A stretch of 64,000 nucleotides of DNA, taken from Tethya wilhelma. Lineage: Eukaryota > Porifera > Demospongiae > Tethyida > Tethyidae. Shown here in pieces: positions 12,363 through 24,442 of the stretch (position 1 is the first letter of the stretch; every line of letters starts with the position of its first letter). The notes beneath the pieces were generated by a model. The model made no database searches. It had not been told where the DNA came from and was given only the letters and a program-made list of their open reading frames with translations. The translations under genes were made by a program, and so were the position numbers. The stretch lies in NCBI GenBank assembly GCA_964030475.1, contig CAXIPT010000002.1, positions 4,753,087-4,817,086 on the forward strand, in the 5' to 3' direction.

Positions 12363-13083
12363 ATTCCCAGTACGGTAGTACTGGGTACACAGGAATGGCA
12401 CGGATGCCCCATTAGTACAATACAAATCTCACGCGAATAACTCTGCAAACTCTACTATTTAGCTCATTCTCTTTCTAACAAGCCTAAAAACATGGCCTAA
12501 AACCATCGCTAAAGTACCAAACTAAACTATGCCAAACCTCCAATTTTCTCCATCTTCTTCTTCTTCTTCTTTATCTTATTATTCTTCAAGGCTTTTCTCA
12601 GAGACCGCTCGCTTTCAGAAGCTGATTCTTGAACGAATAAACTTGGTATCTTTGTCTTCAATCGCTTTTGGCATCGGTTTTTCACGTCTCTCGTCCAGTC
12701 GCTAGATACAAGACAGAAAGCGCCTTCTCCATATGGCCGCCATTAATTTCTAAACTCATGCATTATTCATAATAATTGGGAATTCAAGTTGACGACCCTT
12801 TCCACATAGGTAAGTGTGCGTTATTTGGAATCCACAGCTTACCTAACCAGTGCTGAACTCCAGAGCTTTGGCTGAACTCTATCTTTCTTCAATAACTATC
12901 TTGCTACTATTGAATAAGCAACTTAGCATGCACTGAAGGCAAAAAAGTTTTGTGATGCCACTGCTCCGCCTGCAGTAATGCCATGCAGGTCCTGCAAATT
13001 CAGTAAGCTAGCAGTACCATCACACATTCAGTTGGACCCGGATACACGGCACAAACTCACTGATAGAATTATGAAATAATGAG
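12363..13083. other. Intergenic with one short possible exon
   Basis: On the minus strand, about 12713 to 12522, an uninterrupted frame reads SDWTRDVKNRCQKRLK, then SLFVQESASESERSLRKALK, then a lysine run and a stop. Composition looks protein-like, but no partner exon was found and the lysine run comes from a GAA repeat. I therefore do not call a gene. Confidence 0.3.
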
Positions 13084-13085
13084 AG

Positions 13086-13350
13086 CAAACAAGAATAAAA
13101 AACATTGGAAATGTAATAAGACACAGGAATGGCCAAATCATAAAAACGAAAGCAAACAAGTGGAATGGCTGTAAAGAATTCTTCCTGTGGGCAAAATGAA
13201 GCTGGGACTTGACACAGTAAAAAGACTATTACATGCAGCCCATAGAAGGATTCTGCACACACTCTAACAGCCATTCCACTTGTTTGCTTTCTTTTTTATG
13301 ATTTGGCCATTCCTGTGCCTTATTACATTTCCAATGTTTTTTATTCTTGT
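13086..13350. repeat. Foldback repeat with ~85-bp arms
   Basis: The segment 13086-13172 recurs in inverted orientation at 13267-13350, separated by about 95 bases. Both arms contain 'attggaaatgtaataag' and 'aggaatggccaaatcat' or their complements. It ends about 20 bases before the 7-kb transposon at 13372. Confidence 0.9.
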
Positions 13351-14308
13351 AATAATTTGTTTTTTACAAATGTGACCAAATTTTGGAAAACCGACCAGAT
13401 GTAGTAAAACTTTGTTTTGAGTAAAACGCGGTTTTAGTTGAATTTCTGCAATTCCGGCGAAATTTTTTTTTTGCAGCGCTGGGGTGGGGCATCATTCAGT
13501 TACCTGCAAACAAGATTTGAAGGGTGGAGCTGCTTCTGTTGCAGAGTTATTTGCAAAAAAGTGCAGCAAGGTCAGCCATCATGATTTTGAAGTATTCTTG
13601 TGCACGGAGATACGTTGCTACGTGCGGTTACTACGAAGTACAAGCACGGTGATAAAAGGCAGCTGCGCGATAAGCTGCTTTGAGAATTATTTTTCTCTCC
13701 TGTTTGCAAGAAAGCTTCTTGTTACTCTCTCACTCGCTTACTTTATATCTGCTTTGAAGTTTCTCTATTGGACTTACCACATGGAACGGGACATCGCAAG
13801 GAGATTCAACGCATTTGGAGAGGACTTTGACCTCTTCACTGACGATGATCAAGCATCCCTCCTATCGCTCTTTCAGGACTACCTAGATGTGGAAGATCAG
13901 GGCATCGACGATCTTAATACCTCGAGGTCTTCTAGTCCAGAGCTAGCTGATTTTGAGCCAGCACATGAACCATCAACACCAGGTTTGTCCCCATGCAATT
14001 ATTATTATAAATAATTACTGCTAGCTGGCAATAGCTACTTTCCTTTTTGTATACTAGCTAGCACTGAGTGTACTGTGCATCATTCGATATTCTTCTTCTA
14101 TGAATCACATTCAGGCCCTGAAGATAGGAGTGATGCTGATCAAGAGCATGGTTACAACATTACAGAGCTAAGTAAACGTAGTACTGATAATACAACTGAG
14201 TAAATTTCTCTTTCTGTAGACTCCGATGATGAGGACGATGTGGAGGTGGATCTCTTCGCTAACAACAGTCATGAAGACATCACTCGACGGATGGAGAGGA
14301 TTCTGAAG

Positions 14309-14869
14309 GGGCCCGTTTGTGCTGAAAAGTGTTTTTAAGACAAAATTAACGTTTTTTGTAAAAAGTAATTTTTTTGCTCTTAGAAATATTCTAAACATAT
14401 AGTCACTCAAAAAAACTAAGTTCTTTATATCTACTATTAGAAAACTTTGTTTTCACACCAATATTTTTTTCACAAAGAGAATGCTGCATGTGTTGAAAAA
14501 AGTAAAATCTCACAAAAGTTTTTTTTGTGCTGAAAAGTGTTTTCAAGACAAGATAAACATTTTTTGTGAAAAGTATAATTTTTGGTCTTAGAAAATTTTT
14601 TCTAAGTCCATAGTCACTCAAAAAATCTGTTTTTTATCTCTACCATTACAATACTTTGTTTTTTACAAACAATGTTTTTACGCCAAGAGAATGTTCTATG
14701 TGTTGAAAAAAGTAGTTTCACAAAAGTGTTTCATTTGTGCCGAAGTGTTTTCAAGACAAAATAAACGTTTTTTGTGATTTTGCTCTTATATATAGTCACT
14801 CAAAAAAACTAAGTTCTTTATNTGTGAGTGTATGTATGTGAGTGTGTGTGCTTGTTTGTGTGTGTGTGT

Positions 14870-14903
<34 letters not shown>

Positions 14904-14905
14904 TG
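14309..14905. repeat. Satellite block and TG microsatellite inside the transposon
   Basis: After 'ctgaaggggcccg', the third exon of the transposase-like gene runs directly into ~200-bp satellite units (to 14821). A single N (14822) follows, then a TG/GTGA microsatellite to about 14905. The exon break, N and simple repeat together mean this block may be either a real insertion or an assembly join. Confidence 0.8.
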
Positions 14906-15064
14906 TATCATTTCAAAACTTTTACAAGAAACGCAAATCAAGACTAGGTGCGTGCAGGTGTACCTGTTCTTTTATCTAACAGATTGTGTGTAAGCATGTG
15001 CGCATAATGATATCTGAGGCATACAGGTTGGCACAGATGACATGTGGGAGGGATATACGTTATA

Positions 15065-15283
15065 CCGTAAATCTTCTAAAAATTCGGCGCAAAAAAATTA
15101 AATACGTTTGAGCTTTGCCGAATTTTTAGAGATTATTCATCGCATGTGCCACGTGCGCATGCTCAATTGCATATGTTAGTATATACACATGACGACCTTT
15201 GCCGAAAAATTAGAGGTAAATTCAATAAATCTGGTAAAGGGTGCCGAATAATAAGAGGTGACGAATTTTTAGAAGATCTACGG
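15065..15283. mobile_element. TA-flanked foldback MITE (219 bp)
   Basis: The ends 'ccgtaaatcttctaaaaatt' and 'aatttttagaagatctacgg' are near-perfect inverted repeats, and TA dinucleotides flank both sides. Internal words 'tttgccgaatttttagag' and 'tttgccgaaaaattagag' also pair. TA duplication suggests a Tc1/mariner-type non-autonomous element. Confidence 0.85.
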
Positions 15284-16165
15284 TAGATTATCCTTTGAGC
15301 ATCTGTGTCTAAGTATTATCAACTTTTTCCAAAGATAACGTCTACAGTGTGCTTTATTTAGAGTTTTCACACTGTGTTTGGGTATGCATAAAAGATAACT
15401 GAAGGCTGTATTAACATTGATACAGGGTAATGGAGATTAAAACAACTGAAGAAGCACTACCTTCAACATGGTCTCCAGCCAAGGGAGCATGGAAACACCA
15501 AGAGGCTTCCACACAATGCCAGGTCCATTGAAGACATCAAATACGTGGTGAAATTTCATTAAAACTACGCAGAAGAGCATGCCCTCCTACTGCCAGGTCG
15601 TGTCCCAGGTTACAAAAGAGACTAAATCAAACTTCTACCAACATGTACTACAAAGAAGGTATACAAATGCAAATTGTGTTATAACAGCATAATCAAAATT
15701 ATTAATCACATTTTGTACCTCTAGAGTGTCAATACGTCCAGGCATGCAAGCCGGACCCTGTGGCTGAAACCACCTTTTTGAGTAACTGGAGACAGCTTGT
15801 ACCACAGATAACCAGGATGAAGCCCATGACAGATCTGTGCTGGCAATGCCAACAAAACAGCCCAGCTATATTGCGAGCTGCCAACAAACCTGAAGAAGCC
15901 AAAACAGAGGTGATATAACTAAGAAGCATAATTAACCATGCATGTGCTGTTAGCATGCATTACTTAACTGAATATAAAAACTATGCACATGTATGTAGGT
16001 TGTCAAGACACAGGAAGCTCATCTGTTGATAGCTACCAAGGAACGCTCCTTCTACAAGAAACAATGTGATGACTCAAAGAAGGCTTTGAAAGAGGAGTAT
16101 ACTATCAATGATGTGTTTTCTCCTCCTGAGCTACACTCCCGGCTAGAGCCATGTTCCAAAAATAT

Positions 16166-17049
16166 ATGACCTGTCAAGGGAAAAACTGCCGGTTAGGAAA
16201 TTATTGTTTTTGGAGTAAAATGCGGTTTTAGTTTAATTCGCGTTTTCGCACGAATTTTTTTTTCTTTCACAGATGCGCTGCACTACATCTCAGCATGCTC
16301 TGTGCAAAATTTGAGGGGTGGAGCTGCTTCTGTTGCAGAGATATAGCCAGTAGTCTTAGCCTCGTTCATTTTTACTTAGTTGCTAACACGGAGAACAGTT
16401 GCTATGCTGTGCAACAAACCATAGCAAATATTAATGAGCAAGGCAGCTGCCACTAAAAATGATTTATTATTCGATGTTCTCTCCCACTTATAAGCTGACT
16501 AATTTGCTACAGCACATGGGCAGAAAGGTAAGCTAAAGCTTTGTACATACTTGTCTAATTTCATACAGTAGATTTCTACTCATAGGTAATGCCTCTCCCT
16601 GTACCGGTGATCGCGTACAGGTTATTTTGAGGCTTATCTTAGTTCTTAGAACTTACTGTACTTAGAATCTATCTCTCTACTGGCAAGTGCCTACCTCCAT
16701 GAGCTGTCATCTGGGTCTTCTTTCCAAGCTACTCGCTCCTCACTAAATGATTTTTAGTCCCCACTTGGCTGGCTGTGGTAATATTCAGCATGTACTGTAC
16801 ATGATCTAATTATGATACGGAGAGTATACGGACCGCCTATAGTTAACCTAGCAACAACTTTACAACCGTTTTTCTAGGAAGCCACGAGTGGAGGCAGGGC
16901 TGCTTGCAAGAGCTATATCTGGAAAACTACTATAGCTATGCTTACCAAATTTTGATATGCGCTTCCCAGGAAGGCCTACATATATGTGGAATAGCTAACT
17001 CAAAATTCGCAGATTTTCCTAACCGGCAGGTTTTCCCTTGACAGGTCAC
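16166..17049. mobile_element. 884-bp nested element with 34-bp TIRs
   Basis: Inverted repeats at 16167-16200 ('tgacctgtcaagggaaaaac...') and 17015-17048 match at 33 of 34 positions. The flanks are ATAT on both sides (16162-16165 and 17050-17053). Removing the element plus one ATAT joins the two halves of a transposase exon in frame, which supports both the boundaries and the duplication. Subterminal sequence ('gagtaaaatgcggttttagtt...') and the 'ggggtggagctgcttctgttgcagag' block at 16314-16339 are shared with the left end of the 7-kb host transposon. It is therefore probably a non-autonomous relative of that element. Confidence 0.9.
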
Positions 17050-18144
17050 ATATGGCAGTCCACTTCTCATTTGACATGGCACAACAGGTACAGTATTATA
17101 TACATGTAACTCAAATGCAGACTATTATTCTTTCTCTGTCTCACTACATACACACAGCTTCACTACCCTTACAGTCCTCAACAGCCGGGACCCATCTACT
17201 TTTTGACACCAAATAAGTGTGCAATATTTGGAATTTGTTGTGATGCCATTCTAAAAATGGTAAGAACAAAGGATGAATTGAATACTAACCCTTCATACAA
17301 TGGACTTTACATTTTAGCTCAGTTACCTGATTGATGAGGCAGTAAACACAGGCAAGGGAGCAAATACCATCATTAGCCTACTGCATCATTACTTTAGCAA
17401 TCACAATTTCGGGGAAACAGAGCTGACTCCTAATGCCAACAACTGCAGTGGTCAAAATAAGAACAGGTATGTTAATCTTGTTACATGTATGTGTGCGGCA
17501 CACACACACACACACACTCACATTTACAGATTAACACAAAAACTACCTTGTCGTTTCTCATTGTTGGACACACCAAGTTCTCTCCAGACTGGTGCTTTGG
17601 CCTCCTAAAGACGGCAATTAGAAGGAGCAAGGTGGACTGCCTGGATGACATCGCTCGCATTGTCGAAGATTCTGCAGTTGTAAACCATGCACAGTTGGTT
17701 GGGGATCAACAAGGTTAATAAACAGTAAAAATTTAACTTTTAACAACTTGATGTTATTTTCTCTTCACACTCTTTAGGGAAAGTTCTAGTACCTACATAT
17801 GACTGGGCAACTTTTTTCAACGATGACTTCAAACAAACTGCAACAAAGGGAATCAACAACTTTGTCTTCAAATCCAGAACTCCTGGTTACATTTCCATGA
17901 AGGAACACAGTGACAGCAACAAAACAAAGCAGAGATTAATGCTCAAAAACAAAGACTGGAGGCCAAACCCATCTGATATGCCAGAAGTAATTACACCAGT
18001 AGGACTCAGCAAAGAGAGACAAGTTTACCTCTATGAGAAAATCCGAGCCAAGAAGCCATTTCCTGTGACAAACAAAATATTCCGCAGGCATTCTCTTGTG
18101 AAGCATGGAGAAAACTGCCTGCAAAAGAGAAGAAACAATACACT

Positions 18145-19400
18145 TTGAGAGGCTGTCATGCATGCCAAGAACACCATCAAAGCTTGGCTGATCTATTCCC
18201 TATTAAGATGAAGAAGAAGAGTACACGATCGAATGAGAACATAACAATTAGCACTTCTCAGTGTACAACTGCTAAGCAAGTAAGGCAACAAATTGTCGAC
18301 AAAGTGGGCCCTGTTCTCCAGGCAGTATATGGAGCAAGTTTACCAGAAATGTTAGCAGCGACACCATCATCCCATCTCGAAGTCAGAAAATCAAGCACAA
18401 AAAAAGAAAGGAAAAGAGATAATTCAAAAATAAAACAAGAAAGATATTGAAGACCACTACAATAAGTATGGAAAAGTTTCAAGTAGATAAAGAGGAATTG
18501 TACCAGCAAGCACTAGATTGGGATAGTGACAAAGTTGCAAATTGGTCAAAACTAGCTCAACACCATGGGATCATGCAATCTAATGGTGGTCAAATAATCA
18601 AAGAGTACCAGGCTGATTAAGGGATTGAAGCAGCAAAGAGACAACATAGAGACAACATAGAGCTAAGCGGAGAGCAAGGTGTGTAGCAGGAAGCAGTAAA
18701 ATACCACTTTACATGTATTCGCCCATTAGTTTCCACAAGAATGTCCTTGCCGAAAAAATTGAGTCATGAAGTACTTCTAGAAAATGAAGTAGAAGAGACC
18801 CCACAAATCTACACAGTCATTTGTTGAGGAATCACTGTCAGTCTATGCATGCGCGTAGCTACGTGTTGCCCGGAAACCCCCTTCCAGCTTAAAAAGGGGC
18901 GGGGCTCTCAGTTCCAGGGTGTGAAACGCGCGTATCAGAGCCTGTATAGAGCTACGGTAGGATTAGAACTCCTGCAAACACCAACTTTTCATACATCTTA
19001 GTGCTTGCATAGCTTTGTTTACAAGCTTTCTGGAAGTTGGAAACAAAGCTAGCGCTAGCGAAAACGCGGGGCGTGTACACCAGAAGTGGGCATGGCACCC
19101 AAAAATTTTTGCCGCTTTGCGGCCAAAACCCTCTCAAAAATTCTAACTGCACCCCTGCTATAGTAGACACATCAACCTTAAAACTATCAGGTAGAAGATC
19201 ATGCTTGATGATAGAAGATGACGATAAGTTCTATGCTAAGCTACTAATCAGTGATGTCTCATGAAGGCTAGCAGAGTATATATGGAGAGACACCTGAGCA
19301 TGCCACAAGAGACAAGCTTACAGGTGCTATTGCACGGAAGTGGCAACTTTTTGAAAAAAATGGCCCAAAAATCAATACTGAAATTTCATTGGTTGAAAAT
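18145..19400 (+). pseudogene. Second degraded coding block of the 7-kb transposon
   Basis: Just after the transposase-like stop, coding-like sequence continues in other frames. One part reads KQVRQQIVDKVGPVLQAVYG. A methionine-started block at 18468 reads EELYQQALDWDSDKVANWSK, then LAQHHGIMQSNGGQIIKEYQ. A block near 18740 reads LPKKLSHEVLLENEVEETP, and a final one near 19160 reads LSGRRSCLMIEDDDKFYAKL. The NW..LA..HGI...GGQIIKEY segment looks like a DNA-binding helix-turn-helix. Stops (near 18616 and 18826), frame changes and about 300 bases of unrelated sequence (18835-19145) interrupt it. Function unknown; a companion transposon protein is likely. Confidence 0.5.
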
Positions 19401-20357
19401 ACGTCATTGGAATGCAATTTGCGCTCCTATTTTGGCGTTGACTCCAACGTACGCATAATTTTTCTTTGTGACCACATAGTTTCTAGCTTCTTTTTTCCCC
19501 GTTCCTTCTCTTGGTGTGCTTCTACTGCTCATCATGTCTTTTAAGCGTTCAAATTCAAACTGCACGTGGTCGCACATTTTTATNCTCATCATTACATACA
19601 AGGTAAGCTCACTAAAATAATTTGCAGTACAGTAACTTACAGTCATACACACATGCACACACACACATACAGAGACGGAGTATGTCACGCTGATTAGTAC
19701 AAAGGAGTACGAAACAGACTGACCTGGCAGTCTGTACGTGGCTCTCTGAGGATACATACAGCTAGTAGCTAGTAGTTATTATATATATATATTTTTTTTA
19801 AAAGGATCACTTGTTTCTAAAACTGAACTGTCACACGTTTGTTTACTAGTATTTCCTCTGATAGGTAAAAAAACGATTGTTTTGAACTTTTCATGCACTT
19901 TTGGTCATTTCTATGTGTTACCATTCTATTTGATACCCACCCGCTAACTTTACCTTCAAGTTTATAGGTACTTACTTGCTTGTTGTCTTCTTCTTGAGTT
20001 AGCTTTTGGCTTTCTTCTTTCTTTGTAGTACTTGGAAGAAATTTTTAGCGAGCGCTTCATCAGTATGCAAATATTCTACTACAAACTTGTTACACTACAA
20101 CGTGGAATATGAATAATTATGACACGGAGAGTATATACGGAGTGAATGTAGTACTCTGTAGCAACGTATTCATTGACATTTTTTGGTAACCGTATTGAGC
20201 GATCGGTTTTTTAGAGGCCATATCTCCAAAAGTATAGTGCCTAGCCGCTTCAAATTTAGTTTTCCGCATTTACTTATGATGTAGATACGAAAGAAATAAT
20301 AATCGCAATTTTTGCCGGCGACTACATCTGGTCGGTTTTCCAAAATTGGGTCACAAT

Positions 20358-21050
20358 TTCGTAGTCACTCAAAAAAAGTAAGTTCTTTATCTCTACCGTG
20401 AGAAAACTTAGTTTTTCACCAACAATGTTTATTACACCAAGAGAATGTTCCATGTGTTGAAAAAAGTAAAATTTTACAAAAGTGTTTAGGTTGTGCTGAA
20501 AATTGTTTTCATGACAAAATAAACGTTTTTTGCAAAAAGTGTACTTTTTGGTCTTAGAAAATTTTCTAACTCCATAGTCAAACAAAAAAAACTAAGTTCT
20601 TTATCTCTATCGTTTGAAAACTTTGTTTTTCAACAATGTTTTTTACACCAAGAGAATGTTCCATGCATTGAAAAAAGTAAAATTCCACAAGAGTGTTTCT
20701 TTAGTGCTGAAAAGTGTTTTAAAAGATAAACGTTTTAAGCAAAAAGTGAACTTTTTGATTTTGGAAAATTTTCTAACTCTATAGCCAATTATAAAAACTA
20801 TGTTTCTGAGAAAACTTTGTTTTTAACCAACAATATTTTTTACACCAAGAGAATGTACCTTGTGTTGAAAAAAGTAAAATTTCACAAAAGAATTTCTTTT
20901 CTGCTGAAAATTGTTTTAAAGTCAAAATAAACGTTTTTTGCAAAAAGTGTGCTTTGTGGTATTAGAAAATGTTCTAAGTACATAGTCAAACAAAAAAACT
21001 AAGTTCTTTATCTCTATCGTGAGAAAACTTCGTTTTTCATCAACACTCAG
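20358..21050. repeat. ~200 bp satellite, about three units
   Basis: The array starts three bases beyond the right end of the 7-kb transposon, and units have the same order and orientation as the 9715-12362 array. The transposon could therefore have landed at the edge of, or inside, a satellite array. Confidence 0.9.
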
Positions 21051-21837
21051 GCCAACTAAGGCACGGGACTAGCAAAATTATGGACAGTATGAGTACTTAC
21101 AATAAATTTGTATTTTCTGCAGATTGGTTACAAATTCAAACATCACAGTTGTAAAACATTTTTGTTAATACTCAATACTTTGTAGAAAATGTATCAGTTA
21201 CCATGGAAACAGGCATAGCTGGGCGGGGCAGGGCATAAATAAATGCATAAAATTTACAAACTTAATCATATAAAACCTGGAGCTGAAGACCAGCATGAAA
21301 ATAACTTGGAGTCTGCATGCTACTCTATCCAAGCACTTATAAGTTTTAAATAACCACGCCGAGTGTATATAAAGCTAGGCTAGAATTTTTTGGCGTATTT
21401 ACTGTACCGTGCCCTCACCACAGCGTGTTTCTCTCCCTATAACACGAGTAAAGTTATAGTACTTACTTCGGCATGGTTAGCATCAATCAAAGTGATTCCA
21501 GTTAACTCCAGAAAGACCCATACTAGTCCTTCTATCGAGCTTCTTGAGCTCCGGGTAAGCGACTTTTCTTTCACAGTTCATATTATGGCTTGAAAGTACA
21601 GAGGTTAATTAAATTCATATGTAATAGCAAAGATAATTAGATTCATACATAATAAAAATTTGCGTGGGAAAGCCAGCGGAGCGTGTCAACTGGGTCTTTG
21701 ATCTTAAAACTTGAGCCTTAAACTGAATTCCAGGTGAACCTAAGAAAGATAAAACAATGAAGTAGCAATAAAACCAACAAATGCATATTAAAGTTTTACT
21801 ATTGTCTTTATTAAATTACTCTAGGGTGGCTCTGATT
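21051..21837. other. Intergenic, no gene supported
   Basis: A minus-strand frame at about 21558-21465 (reading SIEGLVWVFLELTGITLID) ends at a good GTAAGT donor, but no second exon could be found. Nothing else is supported here. Confidence 0.35.
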
Positions 21838-23720
21838 TATGCATCATGGCTGTTCTAGCGACTTTTTTGCGAGCAAAGCAAATAGCCCTGAACTTTAAAC
21901 TTCATATACGATTAGGTAAGGGACTACTCTACTAAAATATCAAGTCAGAGTTAGAACTGCTTGTAAGGCATGGCTCAACTCGTCTAACGGTCACGATCAC
22001 GATTGTATAGTTTAGAGCGACGTTTTTTCCACAACCCTTCAGAGGATAAGCTTGAAACTTGCTACATAGGTGCAGGGATAGTTAGGCTATATAGCCATAG
22101 CATCGCTTTTGTAAGCCTGGTTGGCTAGCTGGAAAAAAAGCTCTAGTCGCGCGGCTATGTCCTCGCGTATTAGACCCTGTTGGTTCGATTTTCACTCCAT
22201 GCTCATGTATGGATACGACTCTTAACAGATTATATCATAACTTATATTGCGTCATCATNAGTTAGCTTGATTGTTGCTTAGTTGCATCATAAAAAAAAAC
22301 TTTGCCCAATCTCTTTTAGTATTAGAAAAACAAAAGGAAGGCGTAGCTACTAAAAATTAATAATTTAATTTAGCGGATGACGTCATTCACTTCAAAAGAA
22401 TTCAGCGTATAATCGGTTAATAAGAGGCTAGTTGTTTACCATACAGTCTATCTAAATACTCATTAGTTTATGTAACATTTAAACAATTACAAGCCATCTA
22501 CAACTTGCAGCTGCAAGCTAGTAGATCTGCCTTAAACTGCCTGCATGAGCCTTTGAAAATTCACAAATATTTACACACGAATTGAAATGTGGTTTACATG
22601 TCCACAAACCACGAAAACCATGAAAAATTTACCCTTGGAAAAATACATGATATAAGATATTTTCTAAGAAAATATTCACAATAGGAGGTGCCTGGGAACA
22701 AGGTCTGGGCCCAGGGGGGGAGTGTCAGGCCCATGATGAATGATGTCTGGGGAATAACATTCATAAGGGAACAGAAGGTGTGTGACTGGGAGAGTGCAAT
22801 AGGTTCAATATTCATGGGCGTATTATACACTGAGAGACCATATACATGACTGCCTTGTGCTAATCAGCGCACTACGAGATATAAACAAGAGAATTAACCG
22901 ATTATATGCGGTTGACGCGCTAACATGTCAACCCACGGATGTTGCAAACCGCGGTTGAAGCATTAAATTAATGCATCATGGCTGCTTTATAGAGACTTTT
23001 TTGCAGCAAAGCAATTAGCCCTGGACTTCAAACTTCATACACATATTGGTAAAGGACTTCTCTAGTAAAATATCAAGTTAGAGTTAGAACTGCTAGGCGG
23101 TACTAAGCGTTGAGCGACTAACGGTCACGATCTTCGCAATCGCAATTCTAGGTGTTTTAGAGACGTTTTTTTCCACAACCCTTCAATTGATAAGCTTGAA
23201 ACTTGCTACACAGGTGCAGGAATAGTTAGGCTATATAGCCATAGCATCGCTTTTGTAAGCCTGGTTGGCTAGCTGGAAAAAAGCTTTACACACGCGGCTA
23301 TGTCCTCGCGTACTAGACCGCGAATTATGTCATACCGCGAAGATACAAATATAAATTTAAAGTAACTATGCATTACTTTTATATTTTTATTACAAAGACA
23401 ATTTGGACTGTGTTTCTTTTATGATGAAGTTTTTATGCTAACCATGATATGAAAGCTCTACTGCTCTAGTGTAGCTTTTAGCTGTAAAAAAACAGCCAAG
23501 TACAGAAGGGTCTAATCGTCAATACGCTAAAGAAAATTTCGCCGTCTGAGGCTTTTTTTGTAGCTAGGCAGCAACGTTTACACAAGCGATGCTATGGCTA
23601 TATAGCCTAACTATCTCTGCACCTACGTAACAACTTTGAAGCTTGTCCCTTGAAAGACTGTAGAAAAAACTCTGCTTTAAACATCACTATTGTGATCGCG
23701 TCGATCGTGACCTGTAGTCG
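21838..23720. repeat. Three copies of a ~350 bp repeat, two direct and one inverted
   Basis: Copies at about 21838-22190 and 22968-23326 run in the same direction. They share 'tccacaacccttca', 'gataagcttgaaacttgctac' and 'gttaggctatatagccatagcatcgcttttgtaagcctggttgg'. A third, inverted copy lies at about 23530-23720 ('gcgatgctatggctatatagcctaac'). A single N lies at 22259 between the direct copies. No coding sequence was found in or between them. Confidence 0.85.
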
Positions 23721-24442
23721 TTTAGCTACAGCTACAGCCACACCCCTTCAAGAGTCGCAACTCAAACTTTATAATTTAGTAGAGAGGTATTTTGCAGGAA
23801 GTTCAGAGTTCAGTGCTTAGACGCTTTGTGTAAACAATAGCGCTAAAAGTCATAGTACGCAAATATGCCCACTTCGCGTTTAAAAATTGAAATTTTTAGT
23901 ACGCACAAGTGAGTACTGCGTGCACGGGTAATCAGTTAAACTGTTCACAGTTAACAATAGATTATCAATCAATAATGGAAAAGTTAACAGTACAGGAAAG
24001 TTCATCTTGAAGAAGCCTTTATCAATCATACATAAGTTTATATGCTCAGTAAGCTATGATTAAATTGCAAGATGTGCAATTGAGATGAGATACACACTTT
24101 ACTTGTAGAAAATACTATTTAGGGATGATCAATGATCCATTATAGGGAAGCATATACAGGTAATAATTGTAGATAAGTACTGTAACACACCAGTCTGTCT
24201 TATTCAAAAGTCATATGCTTGAGCTAGAAAATAAGTGTAAAACATACAGTGCTAAAGTTTAATTCATAATTTAGCGATTTATCACTGTCCACATCCTGTA
24301 TACTCACATCCTGTATACTCAAAAGGGTTACGCAAGGTGGCTACAACCTTAGGTATAGTATCAGTAAAAACACATTTTCTATACTTAGTGATCCAAGCAT
24401 TACTGCAGCATCAAGAATTTAGACTGGCATGCACTGCAATAT
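23721..24442. other. Intergenic, no gene seen
   Basis: AT-rich sequence without recognisable coding or repeated structure. Confidence 0.5.

Larger units (their letters stand above)
13781..18147 (+). pseudogene. Degraded multi-exon transposase-like gene (DUF7869-like)
   Basis: Exons can be followed from an acidic start (ATG 13781, MERDIARRFNAFGEDFDLF; exon 13781-13982) through 14115-14171 and a truncated third exon from 14220. Later pieces, from about 15440 to 18147, give: a block with LPHNARSIEDI and LLPGRVPGYKRD; LCWQCQQNS; HFSFDMAQQ; YPYSPQQPGPIYFLTPNKC; GKGANTIISLLHHYF; NANNCSGQNKN; LIVGHTKFSPDWCFGLLK; and NHAQLVGDQQG. This motif series is known from proteins of cnidarian and sponge genomes annotated as DUF7869 (from memory), plausibly RNase H-like transposases with the NANNCSGQNKN block near a catalytic acid. 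Two nonsense codons near 15560 and 15625, the satellite at 14309 and the insertion at 16166 kill it. Confidence 0.7.
13372..20354 (+). mobile_element. ~7 kb DNA transposon with 33-bp TIRs
   Basis: The left terminus (13372-13404, 'gtgaccaaattttggaaaac...') and right terminus (20322-20354) are inverted repeats of 33 bp with one mismatch. The flanks carry the same three bases, AAT (13369-13371 and 20355-20357), a likely 3-bp target duplication. Inside lie a multi-exon transposase-like gene (13781-18147) and a second degraded coding block (18145-19400), both plus strand. The copy is dead and has itself been invaded by satellite (14309-14821), a TA-type foldback element (15065-15283) and an 884-bp element (16166-17049). 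Terminal bases GTGACC...GGTCAC resemble those of the inner element, so the two are probably related. I cannot assign a superfamily. Confidence 0.85.

Noticed and set aside
13484..13780. In-frame extension of the first transposase exon to an ATG at 13484
   Set aside because: The extension lies in subterminal transposon sequence shared with the non-coding inner element; the acidic start at 13781 is more convincing.
19404..19757. Minus-strand frame reading HVQFEFERLKDMM
   Set aside because: It spans an N at 19584 and a CA repeat, lies inside the transposon, and has no partner exon.
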